From contig JACCGJ010005202.1 in NCBI GenBank assembly GCA_013407085.1, positions 1-64,000 of the forward strand: 64,000 nucleotides of DNA, written 5' to 3'. Positions 13,596 through 25,200 of this stretch are shown piece after piece. This DNA is from Atriophallophorus winterbourni. Lineage: Eukaryota; Platyhelminthes; Trematoda; Plagiorchiida; Microphallidae. A model generated the notes under the pieces. It had not been told where the DNA came from. It saw only the letters and a list, made by a program, of their open reading frames with translations, and did not search any database. The stretch's first letter is position 1, and each line of letters begins with the position of its first letter. The translations under genes were made by a program, and so were the position numbers.

Positions 13596-14992
13596 CTATT
13601 GGTCCGACTCGCGATGAGCCGGACCCTTTTTGTTTTTTGGGGTAACATTTGAACTGTCAATAACAAGATTGCAATCAGGCTGTGGTTGCGATGGTTCTCT
13701 CGGTTTCAGTGAGGGAACACGCTTGGACACACTCAGTCTCACGTGTGGTGGAAGTTTCGAGCGGTTAGATTTCAAGTCGGTGTTCATAGCGATAGCGATT
13801 TCAGTCGTTAGAAAAGTGATTCTCAGAGGACTGGGCCCATTGCCTTTGTAGTTGGAGGATCTGGGTATTTTAAAAGTATCTACGACACTGGAATCACGAG
13901 ATTCAATAGCATCGGCAATGTATCACCATTGCTTCAAATCATGTTGCTTTGATTCCGAAGCTGATACTACATCAACATTTTCGGGGACACCGAGGAATAT
14001 TAAACTACGTGAAGTAGAGTGGTCTCGACGAGTGGATTGACCTTTTCTTTCCCACCAAGGTATGTCGGCTTTTACTCGGCAGGTCAAACCGGGACAAGCA
14101 CCGAGTAGATACGCATTGAGGATGACTTCTTCTATTTCAGATTTATTTCGCAATGTCACCCTTAATAGGCGCGGCCGGTCTACGTGAGGGGAGTCTTTAT
14201 GCCGGGTTAAGCGCGTCATTGATGTAGGTAACAAAGCTTTCAAGCCCATGTGTGTACAGAGCTTAGTCCATTCATTGAGCTTATGTGCTTTTCTTGCTGA
14301 GAAAAGTGAATCTGTCGATTCCGGGATATTTGTGCACATTACACTGAGAGCGATATCTGTCTCAGTAGAATGAGCGGTAACATTGCTTTTTTGGGAAGCT
14401 CGGATCTAGCAACTAGACGACGGGGAGTCCTGGACAAAGTGTTCACAATTTTACCAGATGAGGACCTAGGTAAACAGGGTTCAGTAGGTCCATCTTTATC
14501 ACTTTCGGATGAGTTATCAACACATTCAGTTAAAGGAGCAGTTATTGGTGAAATTTTTCTTTTCCTTTTCGTCTTGAGCAACATTTGTTCCAGGTCGAAT
14601 TGCGTTGGCAATGTTTCTACCAAAAGCGGTTTAAATGTATCCTCAAGTTTTCGATAGCAATTTTCCAAAATCTCTATTCGAGATTCAAGCTTCGCCTCGT
14701 GGGGAGGATTTGTAGTCGTATCGATAGGCTGTTTACTTCGACATGCACAGCATACGTAGCAAACACCGGGTAAATCAACGTTGTTAATAAAACATATCAC
14801 TTCTTTCGTTAGGGCTTTATCACATTTAGTATGTATTTTACTCAAACAGCCAAAACATTTACCAACGTTGGATTTGGCGCTTACCCCTTTGTTACAAATT
14901 TGACACACATCACCTGCTGCCTCCTTTATCTGAGTCATCGAGGTCATCCTTCGCGTCATTGTTACAATCCAACGAGTGATGAGCCAGTGCAC
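13596..14992 (-). pseudogene. CR1-like ORF1 protein with N-terminal PHD finger (frame broken)
   Basis: Counting from the Met at 14992, Cys30, Cys33, Cys46, Cys49, His54, Cys57, Cys78 and Cys81 give the complete C4HC3 spacing of a PHD finger. A short coiled-coil-like stretch (ESRIEILENCYRKLEDTF) and a basic Ser/Thr-rich region follow. The frame shifts shortly before 14339 and continues in the next frame (LLRVTLRNKSEIEEVI, possibly an RNA-binding fold) to a TGA near 13921, after which coding-like sequence runs on to 13596. In CR1-clade elements ORF1 is thought to be a nucleic-acid-binding RNP component. With the frameshift and stop this copy is non-functional, though only lightly decayed. Confidence 0.75.
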
Positions 14993-15059
14993 TTAGCGGT
15001 GCAGTTGTTTATCGATCGGTAGGTACTGGTGGAGTGAATGCGTTGGATCGGAGTGATGC

Positions 15060-16429
15060 GATCCAAGCGGTAAAATACGAACGAGTTGGATAAAAGTGGT
15101 GCGGTTGAACGAGTTTCGATCTGATAGTGTTGAAAAAACTATCAGTCAATTCAAAATGATGTGATCCTCTCAATAGTATTCGAACAGTAAAAATATTCTG
15201 AATCGCCAAGGAAAATGCACGCGTCGGTAAAATTGGGTTAAAACTTGAAAATTTGAATTTTCAAGAATTTACCTTGCTCGAAGTTGAAATGTGTATATTC
15301 CAAAAGAGCAAATTGAGACGAGTTCAATGATATATGAACTGTCCAGTTCAGGTAAACATGTGAGGAAATAAATCCAAAAGTATGAGAGCACAAATATGTG
15401 CGTCCGCACAGCAGGTCAGAAAATAGAAGAGGTCCCTTTACACTAAGAACACGGAGCTTGATCAATCAAGGTTTGAGGACTTACTGAAATCAAATAAACC
15501 AGTGATTACCAGGTGACCCAGATCAAGTTCAGCACACCAGTGCCCGCTAGCAGTAATGAGATGGGATGAGTATCATTTCTCTGCGTAAGATCATGCTGAG
15601 AAAATGTGAGCTCATAAGTTGTAAAAAAAATCTTTTTCGGTTTCACAGCAGTCGTCCCAAACTCTTTTTATTTCAAGAAGTGAGGGTAACCGGTCGGTAG
15701 TGAGCCGCATCATAAGTTCCACCACCCTTATGTAGTTTGCCAATGCTGTACTTTCAAACGTGCAATAACCACACCTGGATAAACTGAAGATTAGCGCCAG
15801 TGGTTTGTGCATGATACCTGAAAATACCCACTAGAGCACTGAGTGCATTCCACCCGGACAAGGTTCTCTGTGTAGATCGTTTCGAGATATCCGACATCTC
15901 GGCGCTGCTCACATAAGGCAGTGGAATTGTAAACATCTCATCTGTGGTAGCCGAAATGTACTGGGAAAAAGAAGAACTACCTTACGTTCATCTTCATGTG
16001 CAGTCAAATCTCCCAAAAATCTCAAGCAATGTACCCGTTTAGAAGCTTCAGTACAAAGTCTTATGTACGCAAACAAGCGTTTTCACACAGAATTGGTTTA
16101 GTCCACTAAACAAGTTTTACAATTCTGCCTTATTTCGACTTTTTGGGTAGCTACTCTGCCCGCGGATAACTTTTTAATCTTCATAGTTATTCGCGCATCC
16201 AGTGGAAAGAACTACCGCCATAAGCGCTTTTTTTCTTTATGTAGTTACGAATAATGCTCTTAAAATATGGCAGATTCTTAACGGGGCATCGTTCATTTAT
16301 CAATGTGTCTTGATTTTCAAGCGATCTGAATTGACTCAAAAAGTAAAACCAACAGGTATCAACTTTCGCAGATGGAGGGATTGACCAGTCAATGAAGTCT
16401 GAAAACGTGATTAAAATCTTTGTGTCTAA
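15060..16429. other. Unassigned sequence
   Basis: No gene recognised. The first part may be the 5' leader of the CR1-like copy. Short frames only. Confidence 0.35.
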
Positions 16430-16611
16430 TTACGAATAGTTTCTCCGGGCGTTCGTTCGTATTCTCGGTTGAAGACGTCTAATCCAACCAAACCATAAAG
16501 ATAAGTGATCATTGTAACCAATAATAGCCTCCATCGATAGATTCATAACATCGGAAAATCTCGGTGTGACCACGAAATCCTCAACTAATTGCTGATTGAA
16601 CCAAGTTTCCA
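16430..16611 (-). mobile_element. CR1-like endonuclease fragment, inverted
   Basis: A 60-codon minus-strand frame starts with ETWFNQQLVED, the endonuclease ETWF block, then jumps to sequence like the end of that domain (NDHLSLWFGWI). This implies an internal deletion. It sits head to head with the plus-strand CR1 copy that starts with the same ETWF block, forming the hairpin at 16581-16658. Confidence 0.6.
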
Positions 16612-16658
16612 CTCCTGATAGCCGTAACGGAAACTTGGTTCACTCAGCAATTAGTTGA
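16581..16658. repeat. 30-bp near-perfect inverted repeat at CR1/CR1 head-to-head junction
   Basis: The arms 16581-16610 and 16629-16658 are complementary at 29 of 30 positions, with an 18-nt spacer. Both arms encode the ETWF..QQLV block of the CR1 endonuclease, one on each strand. Confidence 0.9.
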
Positions 16659-18379
16659 TGAGGAAATTTCTATTCCAAACATGTTTCTTTTTCATCGTAC
16701 TCGAATGGATCGTGGAGGAGGAGGTGTTGCTATTTACTATGATCAACACCTCACGTTCAGAGAAATCACGGATAATGATTTTCTACTGGATGGTACACTT
16801 TGGTGCTCACTTGAATTAGCAACAGGTGAGAACTGTGTTGTTGGTGTGATTTACCGACCGCCGTCAGCAGACGAAGAATACAATGCTAGTTTAATTGAGA
16901 AAACTAAGCTGGTTGTTTCCAAATATCAAAACAACGTCCTGATCATGGGTGACTTTAATCCCGCGAATTTACTAAAAAGCGAGATCCCACCGGTGAACTC
17001 TCTCGATCATCTATTCTACAAAATGTTCAACGAATTTCCTTCATTTAACCACATCTCAAGCACCACTCGCTTCAGAGGCACAAACACACCGTTCATTCTA
17101 GATCTTGTTCTGACGAGCGAAGAAAATGTCATCGAGGCTATCCGCTATGAAGCACCTCTTGGAAAGAGTGATCATGTAGTAATTGTTTTCGACTGTATAT
17201 CTGAAGCGATAAGAGCAAGTGATGCTCAGAAGTTGATAATAAAAATCGATACGGTTGCATTATTAATGTCTCTTCAAGAAGTCACCGACTGGGCACCGAT
17301 TAGCACTGATGTCCAACAATGCTGGTCATCGATACTTCAGAAAATCAACCGAAAAATAGAACTCCACTCAAAATATGTTTCAAAACAACTGAAAAAAGGA
17401 TTCAAATTCGTGATCCGGAGTCAAACACGGAAATGGATAAAGGTGAGAAACTGTGCGTGGAGAAGCCACATACTGCATTCAACACCTGAATCTTGTGAAT
17501 CTTACCGTTTGTTGAGAAACAAAGTTACTAAACTTGTCCAGGAGGATAAAAAAGGTATCAAATGAATCTGAAGGATAAAATTGCACGAAATCCGAAGCTC
17601 CTCTTCCAGATCGTGAACAGAAAGGCCAGGGTAAAGCCAGGTGTTTCCGCTTTACTTACCGCGACTGGAATTACATCCACAGCTCTCGAAACCGCTAACG
17701 AACTCGCTCAATTTTACTCTAGAGTGTTCTACCCTAACGAGCGCGTATCCTACGATAAACCTGCATTCAGATCGCAGAATACAATACACGAAATCGTTGT
17801 GAAACCCGAGAATGTCCTGGTAAAGCTACGCGGGTTAAATACAAAAAAATCCCCAGGTGCTGATTAAATAACACCATTCATCCTAAAGCAATGCGCCCAG
17901 GCCATACGAGGAGCGGATTGCAACACTAAACCTCTTCGACTTTTCGTACCGTCGTCTCAGGGGTGACTTGATCCTGCTTTTCAACATTCGGCATACAGTG
18001 GATCACCCACTTGAACACCTGTTTCATCGGTAAGAAGCACGTGGTAGCAGATCACATGGATACAAGTTAATTATTCCACACTCCAAATCAAATTGTCGAA
18101 GGTTTTTCTTTGCTGTCAGAGTCTGTTTTCTATGGAACTCCCTGCCCCCACATATCATTTGCGCGACAAGCCTGAACATGTTCGAGGCTGAACTTGACGA
18201 GTATATGTTGACCAAACCCAACCTTGCACCTGAATACACGTGCTGACTTTCCATGTGTATAAAACATTGTTGTTTTTATGAATTCCCTATATTTTTTATC
18301 TGTGGTTACTGTAAAGTATTTACTTTTTGGACCATTAAAACTTTGAATTACTTTGAATTATTTTAAATTACTTTGAATA
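16615..18379 (+). mobile_element. CR1-like LINE copy (subfamily A) lacking the RT core
   Basis: The endonuclease reads openly at 16681-17565 (RGGGGVAIYYD, GVIYRPPSAD, IMGDFNPAN, LDLVLTSEE, LGKSDHVVIVFD). The linker at 17562-17867 ends in KKSPGAD, and after a stop the sequence jumps near 17900 to the C-terminal block (LNLFDFSYRRLRGDL). The entire reverse transcriptase palm is therefore deleted. The 3' UTR ends with GACCATTAAAA followed by about four CTTTGAATTA-type decamers (18341-18379). The long open EN frame suggests a fairly young copy. Confidence 0.85.
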
Positions 18380-18542
18380 TCGTAGTAAATTTTCGGACAC
18401 ATATATTCGTGGGATCGTTAACATTCTGCACCAATTTCAGTTCCAAAATCGTATCTTGGAAATTTTATTTGAAAGGTTTACCCCTTTAAACTAAATCAGC
18501 TCAGTTTTTATTGGATGTGTTCAGCTCTTCAAATTGCTACAG

Positions 18543-18928
18543 TCACCAGCGATACCATTCTTTTTTACTTGAGAACATAACGCAGAACGTATGCGCCAAG
18601 TAAGCTGTAAATAACCTCAAGGGCTGCGCCCCAGAGAGAGAATTCATCTTACGCCAGATGCTTTCAGCAATTCCGGCATCATGTTGAAACCTCTCCAATA
18701 CTTGAGCAATCAGCTGCTTATTAAAGTATACAGCAACGCCACCGGCACATCGCGAATATACTCTGTAGCTTCTGAAAAGGTATAGTTTGTTAGTGCGCAC
18801 ACCATGTCGGAAACATCAGTTGTTAATCGGGATTCCGTAGCAGCAATTATATCTGGCTTTCGCCGACAGAAAATTTCAATAATTACGTCAAGTTTATTTT
18901 TCAGACTCCTCGCGTTGGAAAAAAACAA
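18543..18928 (-). mobile_element. CR1-like endonuclease N-terminal fragment
   Basis: Overlapping minus-strand frames carry the start of the endonuclease (FFSNARSLKNKLDVI, KPDIIAATESRL) and, after a frameshift, CAGGVAVYFNKQL. The rest of the element is absent. The piece faces the tail of the plus-strand CR1 copy. Confidence 0.65.
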
Positions 18929-18929
18929 T

Positions 18930-19720
18930 ACTTAGAATATTTTCACTAAAGGATAATCGGGGGTGGACTGACAACGGATTTCAACGAATATGTTGCTTCC
19001 ATCACACTACAAAATATCCTCGCCAGTTTTCTTACAAGCTCACACTTCTTGGGTGGCTGTTTACATTGTAATTCTATCCTCATCCCAAGAATGATGAAAG
19101 CGTCATAGTACTATTTGGATTTGCTCATCCGAAGATACAACAATGTTCATTGTCCGCGGTCTGTGCTCTTCATTTTTGCGGTTAAGCAGGAATGCAGTAA
19201 TAATGGTAACTTCTCACTATCCTTGATTAAATAGCTTTATAAATGATCGTAACATAGTGCTCTCTTTATGTAAACGTATTTCAGCGGTGTCCCCACTTTG
19301 CTTGCGAGTATTACCACAATCATGCTGGGGATCCAACCGCATTTTCATTAGTAGCCGAGCCTCTATTTGACTTAATCGTTTTGCCAAAGTTGAATAGCCC
19401 GGATTACAAGGAAGACCCTAAGACTTCACGACTACATAACTTTATTCATTCCTGAATGTTGAGCCATCGGTGTTTCAGGCGAGCAAGCGGCGAGCTCATG
19501 CCCGTTCAATGTATAATCCATACTAATACAATTTTTAGTCGGGGACGCAAATGTCACGCAAGCCTGCTCCACAAATAGGTGGTGTTTCTCTTCAGCTGAG
19601 TTTAAGTAACTGTATATATCCTCCGTCAAGCCCTTTAGCGGTTTTAGTAGATGCAGTTGTCCCATTATTAAGGCTATCTCTGTGCGTATCTTAAATGCGT
19701 GCAAATTATATCGCACGAAC
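18930..19720. other. Unassigned sequence
   Basis: No gene recognised. A 96-codon minus frame (19722-19432) has no familiar motif. Confidence 0.3.
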
Positions 19721-19727
19721 AAGAATG

Positions 19728-21857
19728 GAGGATCAAGATTTTATGTTGAAAAAACAATCGCTCTACATTTACCATTGATGACAGCTATAATTAATACAGA
19801 GGATGCAATCGAAATTCTATTGAGGTGTTTGGTTTGTGTGTGAACACACACATGTGGTCAAGATACAACGACGATAGTGGAGTGCTCTTGGTTATAATCA
19901 TCCAGTTTCGATTTGAAATCAATGATCGTAGGAGAGTTCAATATATCCTGAGATAGTGAATTCTACAGAAAGCAAATACGCACCGAATAGTAATAACGTC
20001 TACAATGGAGTCTGGATTGCGGTATAACGAGACAACTAGAGTAACTCCGTGTATTCTTAAGGGATTTAACTTTTATGAAATTGCGGAGAGGGTGATTTTT
20101 CATGCGCATGATTTTATATTTTATGATAATGTCGCTCCTTGCACTCCTTCGTGTAACGTCGGTCAATCCCAGAATGGCCATTCGCTCTTGGTATGGGATG
20201 TGCTGCATTCCATCAAGTCGCTTCGTCGCTCGATGTTAAATTTTATCCAGAAATCGACTGTGTTTACACAGCCACCGTGCCCAAGTTGGTATCATATATT
20301 CTATAGTCAGGTGGATGTAATTATTTAAAATTTATGTATGATGAAAATCGTTTGATTTTTTCGAAGCCAGTGATACATGGCATCCAAATACTCTTGCAAT
20401 CTTCAATCGATCGGATTCGCTTCTATCTACGCAATATTTATAGCAAGAAAAGGATAGGCCGGAGCACCGAACCTTGAGGAACGCCGCTGTTAACATGGAT
20501 GCTTTTTGATAGAACGCCGTTAATGAAGACTTGCACATGCCGATCAGTCAGATAATCCGTTATTTAAGACTAAGATTTTCCTGGTAACCAACATTGCAAT
20601 ATTTTTTTCAAAATCAGGCTGTGGTTGACCATATAAAATGTCTGCTTCGTTGAAACACATGTTGCGCTCTTAATAAAAGTCCTTCAGTTTCAAGGTGACA
20701 ATCAATACACTCCGTTAGGATGAGCTCCATAATTTTAAAGATGCAGGAGAGCAACGTAACTGGTCTGTAATTTGCTATATTGAAAGGACAGCCACCCTGT
20801 ATTATGGCGTTATCACACCAGATTTTCATGCTGACGATACGCAACCGTCGCGATGATTCTTGGTGAAATCTCCAACGCACTTTCAGCTTTTCATTGGTTG
20901 CTGTGCTGTCTATAAATTAAACGGAGAAGAGCTGTGGTAATGTTGTCCCCACCCGTGAATTTCCTCTTATTTAGTCGCCGAAGGTGTCATTTCACAATGA
21001 CTTAATCAATTATTGCTTTAGTTACAGGTTCTAATGTGTTTGATAAACCATGATGTAGTAGTTACTGTTTCGGGCAAAACACTTGTGAGTGAAAACTCGC
21101 AAAAGCATCCGCTGTTTCATGAACGGTATTAGTCATTCCATAGGGAAAACACCTGGTTTCACTTATATTATTTTATTACCAATTTTGTACAGTGATCTTG
21201 AATTATATACAATCCTTTCCACCACGTGTTGCTGGCACCAGTTTTTGATCTGCCGAACGAGGCCGGTCACCCTGTTCCGTATTCGGCAAAATTGAAACCA
21301 ATTTGTAGGAGTAGGATGATCACAATGAATAATACATTCTCGTCTTTTAAGTGAACACCATTTTCTGGTTTCACTGCGAACAATGAATATTTAGGTGCGG
21401 ACATCTTTGCTAGGAATAAATCGAGAGTTTCTTTTGGATTTGCATCTGAAGGTAGTTCAACAATGAGTTGTAATGTGTATTTGAGTCACTAAAATCAATT
21501 TGGACCTCGTTTAGTTCACAGAGTGCTTTTCTAAACTTCCAAAAGTCGACTTTACGGATGACATTAGTCTCGTCGCTGTGTCTCAAAGCACTGCACACAT
21601 AATGAAACACGAGATCCAATTGGTCACTTCGCCCCAATTGAGCTTCGTAGGCAATGGATTTGATGATCGATGCGTTCGAAGTCAAAACAAGGTCCAGAAT
21701 AGACAGCAGATCTGATCCTTTTATTCGTGTATGGTTGAAGACGTCGGTGTACAAGGGTAAAATGTCGAAAACATCGCGAAATGTTTGCCCCAGTGAGTTT
21801 GTTGGATGCTCGCTCCTCGAGTATAGCCTGTGGACGGTTGAAATCCCCGATGATTAG
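19728..21857 (-). mobile_element. CR1-like LINE copy, strongly decayed
   Basis: On the minus strand, from high to low: the middle of the endonuclease begins right beside the AT microsatellite (IIGDFNRPQ near 21850, SILDLVLTSN, LGRSDQLDLVF), then RT pieces (NIANYRPVTLLSCIFKIMEL near 20780) and the C-terminal block (RRSARSDIIIKYKIM, RLHCRRYYYSVR; 20208-19963). The end near 19728 shows the family 3' motif CATAAAATCTTGATCC. Many frameshifts and internal losses. Confidence 0.7.
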
Positions 21858-21868
21858 CATATATATAT

Positions 21869-21898
<30 letters not shown>
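21858..21898. repeat. (AT)n microsatellite
   Basis: About 40 bases of AT repeat at the 5' truncation point of the minus-strand CR1 copy. Confidence 0.9.
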
Positions 21899-21899
<1 letters not shown>

Positions 21900-22251
21900 G
21901 AACACATGGTATTTCGGCGTATGATCTTGACCTGTCGCTTTCGCTAACGTAATCAACTTACAAAAAGAAGGAAATATCTGACATCATTTTGGCACATCAG
22001 TCTAGCCCAGTGCTTTTCTGCACAATTCCAATTCAAAAATTACATTGAACCGGCAACTTTTACGTTACTGTTCGGTCTCCCCAACATATCGGTGAAATCA
22101 ACTATGTATTCCTGAACATGACTTGCTTCATTTGAAATTTATTATATGATGCATGTTTCTAGATGAATAAATAGGACAATATCTGCATGATAGTTATACC
22201 CAAGTTAAATTTATTTGACACCGATTGATTGTTTTACCGCACCACGTTAGT

Positions 22252-22270
22252 ACAATTTTTCTGTTGTAGG
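22252..22270 (+). promoter_or_regulatory. Splice acceptor-like site just upstream of the CK1 start codon
   Basis: A pyrimidine-rich TTTTTCTGTTGTAG ends at 22269, leaving an 18-nt leader before the ATG at 22288. The ATG context (GCCGCCACA-ATG-G) is close to the Kozak consensus. The site could join a 5' UTR exon in cis or accept a trans-spliced leader, which flukes use. The sequence alone does not decide. Confidence 0.5.
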
Positions 22271-22287
22271 TCATTTTAGCCGCCACA

Positions 22288-25200
22288 ATGGCGTTTTCCC
22301 GGCCCCGCGTAATTGCTGGCAAATGGAAGATAAAACAAAGGCTCGGTGCTGGATCGTTTGGAGAAATCCATCTCGGGCAGCATATAGAAACGGGTGAAGA
22401 AGTTGCCATAAAGTTAGAACCGGGTGCCGCACGACATCCACAGTTATGCTATGAAAGCCGCGTCTACAAAGTACTTCAGGTAAGCTGTATTGATTATCTT
22501 TAATTGCCAGAATGCGATCGGCTTTCCAAAAGTTTACTACTTCGGTGTGGATAATTGCTACAACCAATTGAAGGCTATGGTAATGGACTTACTTGGACCT
22601 AGTCTTGAAGACCTTTTCGGCTACTGTGAGCGTCGCTTCACAATGAAAACCGTGCTCATTTTAGCAGAGCAAATGCTCTGGCGGATTGAGTACGTTCATT
22701 CAAAAGGATTGATTCATCGCGACATCAAACCAGATAACTTTCTAATGGGAATCGGTAAACAGTGTAATCGATTGTATCTTGTTGACTTCGGACTGGCAAA
22801 AAAATACCGGGATACGCGTACCAAGTGTCATATTCCCTACAGAGATGATAAGAATCTGACCGGAACCGCAAGATATGCCAGTATCAACGCTCACGCAGGT
22901 ATTGAGCAATCCCGTCGAGATGATGTCGAATCTCTTGGATATGTTTTCATGTACTTTCTTCGAGGACAGCTCCCGTGGCAAGGTTTGAAGGTCAGTTTCT
23001 GTAAACTTCTATGTACAATGTACCTTGAGCTGGGCAAGACGTTGTGTTTAGTTTTTAACTTGGCGTATTAAGTGGTGTTAGAATGTTAGCGTGCAAAAAT
23101 AGCAATTGCTGAAGACGTGCAGAGATTAATATTTTATGGCACCTGTTCCACATTTATAAAACAATACTACACAAATTATTGCCTCAAATCCTGTCATTTA
23201 GATTAAAAGAGTAGATTTTGTTGTTACAAATACCCCAAGTTACAAAACGGTACTGTTGCTATGTAAATCTGATTTGAAATCTCTATATAAATACGCGTTA
23301 CTCAAATAGTTGAAACAGTGTACAAGCGCAAGTTCCACTACACGAATGTGCAATCGTGCAGTTATTTTCTGATCTGTCTAGTTCTGGACAACCTGACGAT
23401 AACTCAATCCCGTGCAGTGTATGACTGTGCGACACTGCATGGATCGGACTTGTGCTTTCATACATTGTTTATTTTCGGCACACAGTTTCTGCTGAATATA
23501 ATTCTTGTAACAGTTCATTGCACTTGGATTGTGAAAAATCCATTCCAAAGGATGGTTGAGTACTACGTTGTTGGTCCAGTGCAGCCTGATTATCCGTATA
23601 GCAGTTGAAGAGGAGAATTACACCTCCGGCATAATCCAAATTGAAATGTGTCCTATAACAGCGTAAATGAATGTCGGGTGTCGGTGTGCCTGCATTGCAT
23701 GGGCCGATCACAAACTTCATCACAACCCTGTAGCTAAAGGATGGATTACGCACCTCTTAAATCGGTATAGTTATAGATTCTCTCAAGGAATTATATTTCA
23801 TTAAACAAATCCGTAGTTGGTCCATCAAATCCGGCTTTTCGTTGCTTCAATACAGAAGTTGATTTCTTTACCGAGGGGCGTCAAATCAACCAGCCAATGT
23901 TCACAACAGCGATTAAATGGCTAATGGTCAGATAAATCGTTCACGAAAATATTCGGCGCAGCGAAACAAGGTGCCCTCTTAGTTGATATTATCATCGCCA
24001 ATCATGTATCAGTCAAACTGCCATAGACTTCACATGGGCTGTGATACTGTTCGCGGATGTACAATCGTGCAGTGCATTTGTGCTGTGCGGCTATCAACGT
24101 GCTGATGTGCAATTGTGCAGTACTTTGTGTTGTGCACCTAACACTGCTTAATTGATTGGTCAGAGGTAGTAAGCTGCTTGCGGAAACAGGCTGGAGTCTC
24201 ACTTCCATTTCCTGTTCTTTTTGTATTCTCATATCTGTCTAGGCCTGGGCAACCTGACAGTATCTTCGCCCACGTGCAGTTTCTGACTGTGCGGCACTTT
24301 ACATGGATCAGGCTTGTGCTCTCATACCATAGACCACCGTGCTAAATTGATCGGCAACAGGTAGTGAGCTGCGTGCTGAAACACGCTGAAGTTTCACCGC
24401 CATTTGTGTTTCTATTTTGATTTTCATATCTGCCTAGGCCTGGCAACCTACCAGTATCTTACTTACTTACTTTAGTGCGACTATCTCCTCCTGGAGGATG
24501 AGTCGGCTTCATTGACGTCACGGATTGCAGCCACCCACGCTCGGCGGTTAGAAGCGAGATCCGCACAGATTTTAAGCCAGGTCCGGTCCCACGTGCGTCA
24601 TCCGTAAACCGATCGTAGGCCATGCAGCTCCACGTCCGATTTCACGGTGGCGAGCCAAGTCTTCACTTGTCCTCCGCTACGACAATGCCATTCTGCGCAG
24701 GGTGTCGGTGATAGTGTCATCCTGGTTCGTTCAGCGTCCGAGCGTCTCAGGATGTGGCCAAACCATCTCAGTCGGTGTTGCCGCAATATCGAACTCAGGC
24801 GAGGGATATCAAAACAACGGTGGCGAACCTCGTCATTCGTTACCCGCTCATCCCATCAAACATTGAGGATGCGTCGGAGACACCAGTGGTCGAAAACCTC
24901 TAGTTTCCGCATATCCTCCACCCGCACAGGCCACGTCTCGCATCCATAAGTGAGAACTGGGCGAATCGCCGCTCTGTAGACGCGCAGCTTTGTACGTCGG
25001 CTGATTTCTCTACGGCTAAATAGAACCCAACGTAGTCGCGAAAACGCCGGCGCGCAGCTTGTACACGGGTCGGTATCTCATCCCTGGCTTGGCCTGACGG
25101 TAGCACGCACGAACCAAGGTAACGAAAAGTGTTCACCATCTCCAAGTTCTCGCCACCAATCTTGAGAGGCAGATGAGGTCCAGTGGCGGTGGTAAAATAC

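Larger units (their letters stand above)
10675..15060 (-). mobile_element. CR1-like LINE (subfamily A), nearly full length
   Basis: The best preserved retrotransposon here. It reads on the minus strand: a short leader, ORF1 (14992-13596) with a PHD finger, ORF2 (13595-10906) with endonuclease and reverse transcriptase, and a 3' UTR ending near 10690. The end shows ACTCAGA repeated three times on the + strand (TTCTGAG on the element strand), the short tandem tail typical of CR1-clade elements. CR1 elements insert by target-primed reverse transcription. The copy has one or two frame breaks in ORF1 and several in ORF2. SR1 of Schistosoma mansoni is a known CR1-clade relative in flukes, but I have not compared sequences. 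Confidence 0.85.

Noticed and set aside
16430..18379. Twin priming as explanation of the inverted CR1 join
   Set aside because: Twin priming gives adjacent, non-overlapping segments. Here both arms start at the same block, so fold-back synthesis or independent insertions fit better.
19432..19722. 96-codon minus-strand frame next to a CR1 tail
   Set aside because: No recognisable domain. Not supported as a gene.
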